From NCBI GenBank assembly GCA_038025085.1, contig CM076142.1, positions 10,700,501-10,764,500 on the forward strand: DNA of 64,000 nucleotides, written 5' to 3'. Source of the stretch: Tetragonia tetragonoides (Eukaryota; Streptophyta; Magnoliopsida; Caryophyllales; Aizoaceae). Below the pieces are notes generated by a model that was not told the origin of the DNA, ran no database searches, and saw only the letters and a list, made by a program, of their open reading frames with translations. The position numbers and the translations under genes are program-made. Shown here one piece after another: positions 1 through 9,640 of this stretch (position 1 is the stretch's first letter; every line of letters starts with the position of its first letter).

Positions 1-446
1 TCATATCTTTTGTTGCATCTTTGCTAAATCTAAGCATCAGTGGCGGATTCACACAACAGTGACCTTTTTCACCCGTTTTTTTTTTAATTGTTAATAATGA
101 TAGTAAATAGGAAAAATAGAAAATAATTTTACCCAAAAAGCTACTAAAGACTTGGCCACTGAGTGTAAGGTGATAATGAGGAAGTCATGTGAGGGAGGAA
201 AAATGTATATATGAAGGAGCATCAATTTAAATCCTTGAGTTGATATTTCTGGCCTACTTAGAACTTTTAGTTTGAAAACTTGGGTAGAAGAAACCTAATA
301 TTTTGTTGACTAATTTGTTTTTTTCTTTTTCTTTTCTTTTCCGTATAATGTTGATATATTCATGATTAATAAAGGTCCTAAACTAGTTAGTGTTAAAGAA
401 ATGACATGAAAGACAAGAAAATTAGAAGAAGAAAAGAACTACTGAG
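1..446. other. AT-rich spacer, no gene seen
   Basis: No open frame, RNA gene or element with clear ends is visible here. It ends at the TA target of the MITE that starts at 447. Confidence 0.5.
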
Positions 447-704
447 TATTTTCTCCGTTCAAAGTTAATCTTTATAATGGACTTTTTACAGTCTCCAAGA
501 CACTACTTTGACTATGAATATTTATGATTTTATAATCATAGAACTTATAATAAGATATATTTTGAAAATACTATTTAAAATGAATCTAGCAATACTATTT
601 TCACATTGTAAAACTTTGTAACTTTTCATAAATAAGTGGTCAAAGTTCACAAACTTTGACCTCAAAAAGTCTAATGTAAAGATAAACCTGGGACAGATGG
701 AGTA
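447..704. mobile_element. Stowaway-like MITE, about 258 bp
   Basis: The ends are imperfect inverted repeats: the left end runs TATTTTCTCCGTTCAAAG and the right end finishes GGGACAGATGGAGTA, each bordered by TA. The interior is AT-rich and contains the inverted motifs CACTACTTTGACTATGA and GTCAAAGTTCACAAACTTTG. A copy of the same length (259 bp) and layout lies at 59832-60090, and a left-end fragment lies at 36850. There is no coding capacity. TA targets and TACTCCCTC-type ends are typical of Tc1/mariner-derived Stowaway MITEs. Confidence 0.65.
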
Positions 705-959
705 CTATGTAATATTAGTAGGTAGAAATTTACGCATTGAGAAACATTTATTTTAGCGAGTCTTCATAAAAACCACACAAACAAGGATAACATTCAAACA
801 ACATACATGGTGAATCCAGCAAACGCAACATACAAGTGAAAGCCACTTACAAGGAGGACGTACAACTCCTTATTCAGTTTTATTGTTATGTACCTAATGT
901 ATAAGTCGCTAGCTGGGTAGATAAACCACGTACGTCGTCGTCATGCATCATCTGCTAAT

Positions 960-1256
960 TTAACTGCAAGTACCCCATCCAGCCCTGTTGCTGCACCAGT
1001 ATGGGTCGCAACACGTCGGGCCGGTCCATATATTGCAGGATTCTCCTGATTTTGCACAAGCCATTGGAGGAGGAAACCATTGATTTACTTCAACTCCATC
1101 ATCCATTTCACTCCCATCACCACCAACATCAAGCGTCATTATGTTTGAAAGTGGAATGACTTGGCGGGTAGCGAAGGCGGGTTGAGGTTTGGTGGCCACC
1201 ATTATCATCATTAAACCAACCAAGAACACCACCATCACCTTCTTCATCATCTCCAT
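960..1256 (-). CDS. secreted knottin precursor, alpha-amylase-inhibitor-like
   Basis: The product is a 98-residue precursor. Residues 1 to about 29 form a signal peptide (Met/Val/Leu-rich core ending PQPAFA). A short acidic propeptide follows (several Asp and Glu, then a PPPM stretch). The last 32 residues hold six cysteines at 67, 74, 82, 83, 88 and 97. The spacing C-x6-C-x7-CC-x4-C-x8-C-Ser, with CCDPYWC in the middle, is very close to the 32-residue amaranth alpha-amylase inhibitor, a knottin known from seeds. It is more distant from the related antimicrobial knottins of Mirabilis and Phytolacca. The likely role is a secreted or vacuolar inhibitor of insect digestive amylase or a defence peptide, which is inference. 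The ATG at 1256 is chosen because a complete signal peptide follows it. A TATA box and tandem RY boxes lie upstream. Confidence 0.8.
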   Translation of the reverse strand: MEMMKKVMVVFLVGLMMIMVATKPQPAFATRQVIPLSNIMTLDVGGDGSEMDDGVEVNQWFPPPMACAKSGESCNIWTGPTCCDPYWCSNRAGWGTCS

Positions 1257-1366
1257 TTAATTACTTTACTTGATTGATTGCCTATTTGTATATATCTAGC
1301 TTGCTCTTTAGTTTGTGTGCGTGTGTTTTTGTGGAAGATATATAAAAATGAGCTGCAAGTGATCCC

Positions 1367-1374
1367 CTTTTATA
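1367..1374 (-). promoter_or_regulatory. TATA box of the knottin gene
   Basis: The minus strand reads TATAAAAG here, about 110 bases upstream of the ATG at 1256. This would place the transcript start near 1340 with a leader of roughly 80 bases. Confidence 0.65.
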
Positions 1375-1388
1375 GTATGAATGGTCTG

Positions 1389-1404
1389 CATGCATGCATG
1401 CATG
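1389..1404 (-). promoter_or_regulatory. tandem RY boxes (CATGCATG)
   Basis: CATGCATGCATGCATG gives overlapping copies of the RY element, the binding site of the seed regulators ABI3, FUS3 and LEC2. It lies about 15 bases upstream of the TATA box of the knottin gene, a close promoter position. It is palindromic and so works on either strand. Confidence 0.55.
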
Positions 1405-2731
1405 GATATTAAAAGACAGAGAAAAATAGACAAATAGACATTGTACGTGGGAGGAGTAGGGGGTGTTTGAAGCAAAGGACGAGCAGAATTAGACATATGG
1501 GGGTTCATGTGTGTGCGTGTGTCCTTTATATACTACATTACTTAACTTATTTGTTGATTGATTGAACAAATTGTACGTTATTGTTCAATGTTTATGGTTA
1601 TTTGGGTTTATCTATATATAATATTGAATTTAGATTTGAATCGGTTGAATTCATGCTTCTAATTTAGGTTTGGATTATTCTATTGCTAATTGAATACTTG
1701 TGTTTGTAATTATATAAGTTATTTGACATAAGTAGCGACTAATTTATAGTGAGACGGTTCAGGTTGCTTATAGATCAGATTATAATAGCTATAATAGTCC
1801 AAGTTAAATTAGATCCGCTAAGGCTCTCTACTTGCTTAGGGTCAATGAGGTTCTACTAACTAGTTCTTAATGCTATTAATACATTAAACCACTTATAGGT
1901 GTTATCAAGGGATTATTTGATTAGACTTAATTTTATAACTAGGAAACTCCACGAATGAGTAATTAAGATAGAACACAGAGTGGAATTCAAAAAAAAAAAA
2001 AAAGAAAGATAGAACACAGAGTTACTATTATCTTCGTAAGGTTTACTCTAGAGTTAACCCATTTAAGTGAACGATTGCATGTATCGACGATAGATTGATT
2101 AGACTCATATAATTGTATCAATTTACTTTCTTCGCGGGAACAAACTTGTACTCATCCTATTAGATTTTAGGATAAAATATTTGATTTTTTGTTGTTGTAC
2201 TCAACGACCACATTAATCGTCGTGGACTCGTGGTGCAGTCGAGGCAGTAGGCAGTAAGGCAAGGGTGGTGGTGGAGTAGGAGGAGTCCAAGGCCGTCCTT
2301 GAGGGTGTAAAAGTTTTTATATAGACCTATGTCCACCCACTTTGGCTGGACCTTGATGGCATATTAGTAGTTTAACAAAAATAGGGGGGTAATTTACATT
2401 AATTTGTCTATCTTCCACTTCCCTCACGCTCTTCACAATCGATGGAACTGAACATTTACTTTCTCTCTCTTCTTCAACCTTCCATGACTTCCAATGGATT
2501 TTTTGAGGCCTTAAAATCAAATATTAATTCATGAAACTGGTATAAATTGAATCCTATTGATTTTTCGTGCCCATCGAGCTCCAATTTGGGGGGGTTTTAT
2601 GAAGAGGGAAAAGCAAACTAATTGGGGCGTTTGGCGGTGGCTGGGCGGTGGTTGGGAGGGAGGCGACTGTGGCTAGGTGGTGGAGAGAGATTGTGTGGTG
2701 ATGTGTGTATGGGAAGGGGGTGGATGGCGAG
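1405..2731. other. spacer, no gene seen
   Basis: No gene is visible. It holds the tail-only insertion at 1982-2005. From about 2220 it turns into G-rich, low-complexity sequence whose short open frames are compositional. Confidence 0.45.
1982..2005 (+). mobile_element. tail-only retroinsertion, 24 bp
   Basis: The insert is a short GGAATTC head followed by an A-run. It lies between two perfect 17-bp copies of AAGATAGAACACAGAGT (1965-1981 and 2006-2022). This is the signature of target-primed reverse transcription aborted inside the poly(A) tail. The source family cannot be named. Confidence 0.7.
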
Positions 2732-2926
2732 TCGGAAGTCATTCGCAAGATTCATGGTGAAGCAAGCTACTGTTGATGATGATGATGAAACATGATGATT
2801 TAATTTTCTTTTTATTTTTCTTTCCTTTTTACGTAATTTTGATCTGTTTCATTTGGTTTCTATTTTTTTTTTATTTAACATTTACTAATATAATATCAAA
2901 TGTTCATAATTAACTAGCTGGATGTT
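2732..2926. repeat. left flanking copy of a direct repeat around the array
   Basis: This segment (CATTCGCAAG, then a GATGATGATGAAACATGATG run, then TTTCATTTGGTTTCTATTT, ending in AACTAGCTGGATG) recurs in diverged form at 3938-4142 in the same orientation. The nested tandem array sits exactly between the two copies. Confidence 0.75.
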
Positions 2927-3937
2927 TATAGTGTACAAACATAGTGTTCATTTAAGCCTAATTGTTCATAAGGTTTAAACGTAGTGTTTCATTGAAGATA
3001 GCCTAATTGAGCATAAGGTATAAACATAGTGATCATTTAAAATAGTCTAATTGTTTATAGTGTACAAACACAATGTTCATTTAAAATAGTCTAATTGTTC
3101 ATAAGGTTTAAACACAATGTTCATTTAAGATAGACTAATTGTGCATAATGTATAAACATAGTGTTCATTTAAAATAGTCTAATTGTTCATAGTGTACAAA
3201 CATAGTGTTCATTTAAAATAGTTTAATTGTTCATAAGGTATAAACGTAGTGTTCATTTAAGATAGTCTAATTGTGCATACGGTATAGACGTAGTGTTCAT
3301 TTAAAATAGCTTAATTGTTCATAGTATACAAACATAATACGTGTTCATTTAAAATAGTCTAATTGTTCATAAGGTTTAAACGTAATGTTCATTTAACTAA
3401 GTCTAATTGTACATAAGGTATAGATGTAGTGTTCATTTACAATAGTCTAATTGCTCATAGTGTACAAACATAGTGTTCATTTAGAATAGCCTAATTGTTC
3501 ATAAGGTTTAAACGTAGTGTTCATTTAAGATAGTCTAATTGTGCATAAGGTATAAACATAGTGTTTATTTAAAATAGTCTAATTGTTTATAGTGTACAAA
3601 CACAGTGTTCATTTAAAATAGTCTAATTGTTCATAAGGTTTAAACACAATGTTCATTTAAGATAGACTAATTGTGCATAAGGTATAAACATAGTGTTCAT
3701 TTAAAATAGTCTAATTGTTATAGTGTACAAACATAGTGTTCATTTAAAATAGTCTAATTGTTCATAAGGTATAAACGTAGTGTTCATTTAAGATAGTCTA
3801 ATTGTGCATACGGTATAGACGTAGTGTTCATTTAAAATTAGTTTAATTGTTCATAAAGTATAAACGTAGTGTTCATTTAAAATAGCCTAATTGTTCATAG
3901 TGTACAAATATAATTTTCATTTAAAATAGCCGGTGAA
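2927..3937. repeat. nested tandem array, 44-bp monomers in 132-bp trimers
   Basis: About 23 monomers of about 44 bp share the core TTCATTTAAAATAGTCTAAT. Three monomer types alternate in order: A with GTGTACAAAC, B with AAGGTTTAAAC, and C beginning TGCAT with GGTATAAAC, giving a 132-bp higher-order unit repeated about seven times. A third level is visible. The block from about 3053 to 3318 is repeated from about 3586 to 3850, with the same diagnostic variants in the same order (ACACAATG in B with GATAGACTAAT, then B with GTATAAACG, then C with CATACGGTATAGACG). The third-level period is therefore about 530 bp. Each array copy is non-coding. Confidence 0.85.
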
Positions 3938-4142
3938 TCGGCAACCATTCGCAATGCTTTATTCACGGAGGAAGCACGCTGCCGGTGATGATGATGAAAC
4001 ATGATGATTTCATTTTCTTTAAAAATTTTCCTTCATTTTTCCGTAATTTTGATTTGTTTCATTTGGTTTCTATTTCTTTTGATTTAACATTTGCTAATAT
4101 ATTGTCAAATGTTCATAATTAACTAATTGGATGTTCATAAGT
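3938..4142. repeat. right flanking copy of the direct repeat around the array
   Basis: This is a diverged direct copy of 2732-2926, including the GATGATGATGAAACATGATG run and the ATGTTCATAATTAACTAATT stretch. Degenerate 44-bp monomer remnants continue to about 4165. Confidence 0.75.
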
Positions 4143-5838
4143 AATACTCTAATAGTTTATAGTTACAAAAAAGCAAGTCCCCTCGCGTGGGCACCCCTAT
4201 TTTTATTTATTTATTACTTTTCTGTTTTTTTTTTTGACTGAATTCCTTTTTTTGTTCTTTAATGAAACCCTTAGTACTTATGAGTCATTATATTATGTGT
4301 AATGATTATGTATATCACCTATGAACAATTAGATTATTTTTAATGAATAATTAGATTATTTGTAATGAACATTACATTTTTTTTTGTGCGAATAGTTTAT
4401 AATGTTTTACTATAGAGAAAGCCTCACATTGAATTGGTCTCATAAGAGATCTTTTGAAATACATATTTTAAAGGTTCATGGTAATATTTATACAAAGTAA
4501 TGTAAAGTTCATTCTACTCTCAAAAAGAAAAAATAGCTTAAGGTTTATTCCTTACAAAAATGAAATGATGTTTTTAAATGAAATAAATGAGAAAAAAAGG
4601 AAAGAAAAGAAGTGTTGGGGAATGAGTGGTCCCCATGGAAAAGTAAGGTTATGACTTATGAAAACATCATTGCCCCCTTCAAATAAAACGGTAACATTGC
4701 AGGTTTGCTTAGCAATTTGTGGCGTGGACTGACTAATTCGCGCGCGTGGTTTGGGCCTGGTCCAGCCAATAGGGACTGTAAGGGTGTGCGGCATGTGCGA
4801 TCACACAGGGCCCAACACAATAAAGGGGCCCAAAACAAAAAAAAAGTTATAGTATATGTATTAAATGATCTAACTAAAATACACAACTTACTTCTTGATT
4901 TAGTGGTTAAGTGATAAATATAATACGCAGGTGACCCAAGATCAAATCTTCTTTTGTTTTAAAGGTACAAAATGGAGTAGAAATAGCACCATATAACTTG
5001 ACTCCAATCCCGAACTTTTATTTCTAATTTAATCTATTATCCAACTTAGTGTTATATGATTATTATTTCTTTTTCGGGAAAAAATATATAAAATGAACTT
5101 TTTTTTTTAGAAAAATTCTTTTCGATAGAAGTAAACTGAGTTGGACATATAACATTGTTACACTTTCTATTTTTTTGTTGCCGAGTGAAACACGCTATTG
5201 ATACTTTAGGGAGTCCTCGCTTTTATCTCGCTCAGGGCCTCTAAAACGTCACGACTGAGGTTGATGCCTGATTTTTATTTATTTATTTATTTATTTATTT
5301 ATATTTTAGCACAGGGCCTCCAATATCTCAGAGACGGCCATGAGGTGGACCAGAGGTGATCAGAGGGTGGGGGAGCTAGGGCGATGGGTTTTTATTTTTG
5401 TTAAATAATAAAAATATGCAATGTCCCTAAAATGAATAACTGAGATTAGTTCCAACCTAATGTTGGTTCCTAGACTTCCTACATGATCCCAAGTCCCAAC
5501 CTTTGCACTCAAGCGAGGATGGTAAATGATATAAATGGTAAGGCCACATTTTTTTTAATTTCATTTCTTTAAATGGATAGGTGAAGGTCATTGAACTGAT
5601 TGATGAAAGGGGGCGGGGCGGGGCGGGGCGAAATTGCCTAAATTAGAAGCATGCATTCAACCATCAAGGATATGTTCCACCCACCCTCGCCCCATGTGCG
5701 CCATTTAAAAGCGGTGTGAAAGACCAAAACCAATATAGGGATTGAGCTATAAGCGGAGTACTACTACTACAAATAAAACTTCGATGTTTAGAGTTCACAA
5801 ACAACAAAACAAAAAGTGATCTTAAACTTGTCTCACAT
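4143..5838. other. spacer with repeats, no gene seen
   Basis: No gene is visible. It holds an AT-rich stretch, a possible SINE head near 4890-4950 (TTTAGTGGTTAAG, then AAGATCAAATC), a (TTTA)n microsatellite at about 5275-5304, and a GGGGC run at 5609-5630. The last part is probably the 3' untranslated region and downstream sequence of the zinc-finger gene on the minus strand. Confidence 0.4.
5609..5630 (+). repeat. (GGGGC)4 run
   Basis: Four runs of four or more G separated by single C can form a G-quadruplex on the plus strand. It lies about 210 bases beyond the stop codon of the zinc-finger gene, so it would be a C-rich element if transcribed with that gene. Confidence 0.7.
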
Positions 5839-6450
5839 TTACAAGTGCAACGACAAATCAAGTTTCTTTTCTCTCTCCCAATGACAATCACTTGCAAAAG
5901 TATCAACATTCTTTCTCACAATTGGCATTGAAGCAACGTTTGGCCCACTATACCTCAACCCCCTTTGCCAATTCACCATTCTTTGCTCATGATCTTCCTC
6001 ATAACATGACGAGTATTGGTTCACTGACCCATCCACACTAATGCTATTGTAAATGAGCCCATTTGAAAACCTGGCTGGCCCACTAGGCCCAAATGAGTTA
6101 ATTAACTGGTTACTAGTTGGATAATGGGCTATGTTGGCAGCATGAGGAGCTATGTACATTTGTTGTTGTGGTGGTGGTAGATGTGGGCTTAAGAGGCCCA
6201 TGTGGCGGTGCTGGTGGTGGTTTCCGGCGAAGATGAGTGGCGGCATTGTCGGTGGTGGCGAGAAGGCGTTGAGTAGAGAGAATTCGGATGCCCTCTTGGC
6301 TTTTCTTGCTGCAATCCTCTCTTTTTTATGGGCATTTTGATGACCTCCTAATGCTTGTGAGGTGCAAAATTTCCTTGAGCAGAACAAACAGGGAAATACC
6401 TTTGCCTTCTCTTCCACGTTGTTGGTAGTTCCACCCTCTTGTGTATCCAT
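5839..6450 (-). CDS. C2H2 zinc-finger repressor with EAR motif (ZFP1/ZFP2/ZFP4-like)
   Basis: The product is a 203-residue nuclear transcription factor of the plant single-finger class. One C2H2 finger lies near residues 19-41 (FPCLFC, then the plant-specific QALGGH, then the second His in QNAH). A basic stretch [12 protein letters not shown] follows. The C-terminus is LDLSLHL, a DLNxxL/LxLxL-type EAR motif that recruits TOPLESS-type co-repressors. The middle is His-, Pro-, Gln- and Asn-rich. The start is the ATG at 6450: the upstream frame has no earlier ATG, and the sequence just before it (pyrimidine tract then GATGTAG) looks like a 3' splice site. The family acts in trichome, floral and hormone development; which member this is cannot be decided here. 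Confidence 0.85.
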   Translation of the reverse strand: MDTQEGGTTNNVEEKAKVFPCLFCSRKFCTSQALGGHQNAHKKERIAARKAKRASEFSLLNAFSPPPTMPPLIFAGNHHQHRHMGLLSPHLPPPQQQMYIAPHAANIAHYPTSNQLINSFGPSGPARFSNGLIYNSISVDGSVNQYSSCYEEDHEQRMVNWQRGLRYSGPNVASMPIVRKNVDTFASDCHWEREKKLDLSLHL

Positions 6451-6452
6451 TC

Positions 6453-6898
6453 CTACATCGAAAGAGAGAAACAAACAAATAAATAATTGAAAAAAAAAAT
6501 AGAACTACAGAAATTAAATTTGCCCTTGTGCTCCTAAGATGTGACACAACATATCAATTAGTCAGTTATACAATTGAGCCAAATGCTCATGTCATGGTTA
6601 TGTTTTCCCACTTCTTATCCCTAGCTAACTATGTTGATTGTTGAATAGTGGTTGCGGGTTCCTCGTATCAAAAAAAGCTATCTTACCCAAGTCCGGAGCT
6701 CAATTCCCAAATAATGCTCAAATACAGCAAAGAACACAAATGAAGCTCCCAAAAATAGTTTCTGACATTCACCCCTTGATTGGATTGACACTCCCCTTAA
6801 GTCTAAGCAACATATAACTTGGTATCTAACTATCTATCTAGGCACATTTTTACTAAAAAGGTATTAAAAAGAGGAAAAATAGAGAATAAGTATGAACC
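6453..6898 (-). other. probable 5' UTR intron of the zinc-finger gene
   Basis: On the minus strand a pyrimidine-rich tract ending in GATGTAG stops two bases before the ATG at 6450. A candidate donor (TTCAAAG then GTTCATAC) lies at 6898/6897. The leader exon would then be near 6899-7100. This rests on splice-site pattern alone. Confidence 0.4.
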
Positions 6899-7190
6899 TT
6901 TGAAGAGAAGCAAGACAGGCAATGGATCAGAACAGCACAATCAGAAAGCAGGAGACTTTGGTGGTGGTTTGTAATATAAATGCTGATAGAGCTCAGAAGA
7001 AGTAATGCAATATGGGATTTTTCTGCTCTTTTTTTTTTTTTTTGGTATTGCTTCCCTGGAGAGCATAAGAGGTGGGTTTTGGTGCTTATATGGAGGAAAT
7101 TCAAAAATAAAAAATAATTTTTTTTTTGGTAGGTTTTGTTGCAGGGGAAGGGGATGTATGTATGGGCTTGGGAAACAGAAGAGATAAGAC

Positions 7191-7210
7191 AGAGAGAGAG
7201 AGAGAGAGAG
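7191..7210. repeat. (AG)10 microsatellite
   Basis: Perfect AG repeat, read as (CT)n in the transcription direction of the zinc-finger gene and close to its probable leader. Such GAGA tracts are known binding sites of BPC proteins. Confidence 0.75.
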
Positions 7211-7890
7211 ATAAGACAGAGAGACTGAAATATTTCTGCATGGTAATCTTTGGATTATGGGTCATCAAGTGATGTAGAGAAAAGAAAGAGAGTGGATTGG
7301 TGGGGAAGAAAAGATGTAGTGAGAGTGATATGAATTGTTGGGAAATGGAATATTAGCTGATATTGCACTGTCTACAGACTCACAGTGTCAGACATGTTAT
7401 CTGTTTTTCTTTGAGTTTCTTTGCAGGTTTTGCATTACTACTGGCTACTGTCACCACCTTCTCTCCTCCTTCATTCCCATGTCTGATGTCTTTGCATTTG
7501 CTTTACTACCACTATATGATTGGTTTATTTCTAACCCTTTTTCCTTGGACTTTGAAAAGGTAATTTATTTCTCTAGGGGAACACTACAGTAGTTGAGTTC
7601 CAGGCCAGTTCTTTAATTCGCAATCAAAAACAATTACTGTAGTAACCTCTGGAAACAATTCCACAGCATAGATCAACATTATTGTAAAATCAGTTCATTA
7701 ATGTGGAAGTTAGTTTAAAAGTAAAAACTTAATGTGGCATGCATTCAAAGTTGGCAAAACCCACCTAACTCATGGTTTGGTTTAGGAGTTCAGGTTTGAA
7801 TGTTAATCAGCAAACTTATCAAAGGAATGCACATATGCTAGCTAATGCTCATGATGGTTGAAATCATGACTGCTTTGTTGCTATATTCAT
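7211..7890. other. upstream region of the zinc-finger gene, no gene seen
   Basis: The two overlapping open frames at 7335-7592 have no recognisable domain. This is probably promoter sequence of the minus-strand zinc-finger gene. Confidence 0.4.
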
Positions 7891-8300
7891 CAACATACAC
7901 ATTGCCTCTAAAGATGCTCCCACCCAAGCCGAGTAAGGGAGATCGGGTGTACGTGTACGCAATTTTACCCCTGCAAAAATATAGAAGTTTCCGTTTTATC
8001 AACATACACATTGCCTCTGAAGATGCTCCCACCCAAGCCGGGTAAAGGAGATCGGGTGTACGTGTACGCAACTTTACCCCTGCAAAAATATAGAAGTTTC
8101 CGTTTCATCAACATACACATTGCCTCTGAAGATGCTCCCACCCAAGCCGGGTAAAGAAGATCGGGTGTACGTGTACGCAACTTTACCCCTGCGAAAATAT
8201 AGAAGTTTCCGTTCGAACCTTGATTCAAAACGCGATGATAATCGATAACTTCATAGTAAATAAGAAGTCTTAACGTGTTATGAGCCATTTGGTTTTGTCC
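7891..8300 (-). mobile_element. tRNA-derived SINE with a triplicated 3' body
   Basis: On the minus strand a box A-like ATGGCTCATAACACG (about 8271-8289) is followed by a box B, AGGTTCGAAC (8211-8220). After it comes GGGGTAAAGTTGCGTACAC and CTTGGGTGGGAGC, a 3' body of the kind found in Au-type plant SINEs. That body is present three times with a 109-bp period: 7891-7999, 8000-8108 and 8109-8213. The copies differ at only a few bases. The promoter part occurs once. Confidence 0.7.
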
Positions 8301-9640
8301 ATTCACATTCTTTTGGCTACATCAGAAATACACCTTACTTCATTGCTATATAGGTGATGGATTAAGAGAGTCTCATCACACTCTTATACATCATGGTAGT
8401 TTTGAACAAAAAGCTCGCCGTTTTAATCAAGAACTAGAGTATGGATTAAAAGAAGAATATTTTAGCTTATGTACTTATATTATACTAAAATGTATAACAA
8501 CTAGAGGCAATATAGCCAGACTTCATTTGGACCCAACAGTTAATTCATCAAGATAGGAAAGTAATTAGAATGGAAATATAAATTATTCAAAGCAATGCTC
8601 CTAATTAACAGTTAAAACAACAGAAGTTGGTAGGTAAAATTGTAACCATAAATGAGGCTGTAATTAGATTGACCATTTAGGTAATGTTGGAACATATACC
8701 ATTCCCAATACACATTGATGACCAATGAAAGAGAGTGAAACTGTCAGAATTAAGAGTAGTTTACGGAGAATGGTTCACTTCAGATCATCATCTCAGAACG
8801 TGATCTTCAACGACCAATGCCCAATTAGATTGGGTGCCTTAAAAGCATCACACAATCTCTAACACTTCTTCACTCTCTAGTCTCTCTCCTCTCTCTCTCT
8901 CTCTGAGCATGCATGCAACTGGCTTCTGTAACCTGCAAGCTCTGAGCAATATTAGGTACTGTAGTATTCTGGGACGCATGAGTATAAATAGAGAGTTATG
9001 GGAAGAATGAACCAACCAAAGCCACTTGTTCCTTTCTCAAACGTCTCTTTTCTCTCCCCCACCGCCAATGCCACCATGCAATTTGTCCTTTTTTCTTCAA
9101 ATAAAGCACAATAAATAGGAAAATCCCACGTGCTAATCACGTGCCATTGCACACGTGGAGCTTGTTTATAGGTCTCAATCTGAGAAACTAGCGGCTATTA
9201 GTACATTATTGTCAGTTTCTTAATGTCACCAATTTTTGTCATTCAGTAGCTTTTACAAGGATTTGGACAAAAGGAAAAGGCCAAAGTTTCCTGGCTTTAC
9301 AAGAGTTAAAAGTTCAGATATTATGGTTTTTCTGCAAAGGTGAATGATATTTAGAAGTGCACATACTATAGTTCTTTTGGTAAGATGTGCAATTTGTTTT
9401 TGGTGACTCCTCGAATGCCTTTAAATGTAACCAAGGATAGAGCACACATGGGTCACCATACAATAGCATATAACCTTACTACATTTTGTATGATCAAGTG
9501 AAATATGACCTAAAGACGAGGTAAGCGACACTCTCACCACCATCGTAAACCACATGGTAAGATTTTTGGCGCAAAGGACAACAGGGTACATAAATTGATT
9601 AAGCTACGTTGAATTGGTAGCGAGGATGCGAGGGAAACTA
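8301..9640. other. spacer between zinc-finger and sterol glucosyltransferase genes
   Basis: No convincing gene. It holds a CT-rich microsatellite near 8880-8905, a CATGCATG box near 8907, a TATAAATA at 8983-8990 on the plus strand with only tiny open frames after it, and a cluster of three CACGTG boxes at 9127-9157. Confidence 0.4.
9127..9157. promoter_or_regulatory. cluster of three G-boxes
   Basis: Perfect CACGTG hexamers start at 9127, 9138 and 9152. G-boxes bind bZIP and bHLH factors (ABA, light). No gene start is evident within reach, so the function is open. Confidence 0.45.

Noticed and set aside
2927..3937. CRISPR-like regular repeats
   Set aside because: The units are contiguous 44-bp tandem monomers without unique spacers, in a plant genome.
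6451..6474. Eight extra N-terminal residues for the zinc-finger protein
   Set aside because: They need a TTG start and are encoded by what looks like a splice-site pyrimidine tract.
8781..8960. microRNA precursor upstream of the G-box cluster
   Set aside because: No recognised mature microRNA sequence and no convincing foldback arms; the CT microsatellite explains most of the apparent pairing.
9007..9120. Short peptide gene after the TATAAATA at 8983
   Set aside because: The first ATG is only about 17 bases after the TATA box, before a normal transcript start, and the next frames are very short.
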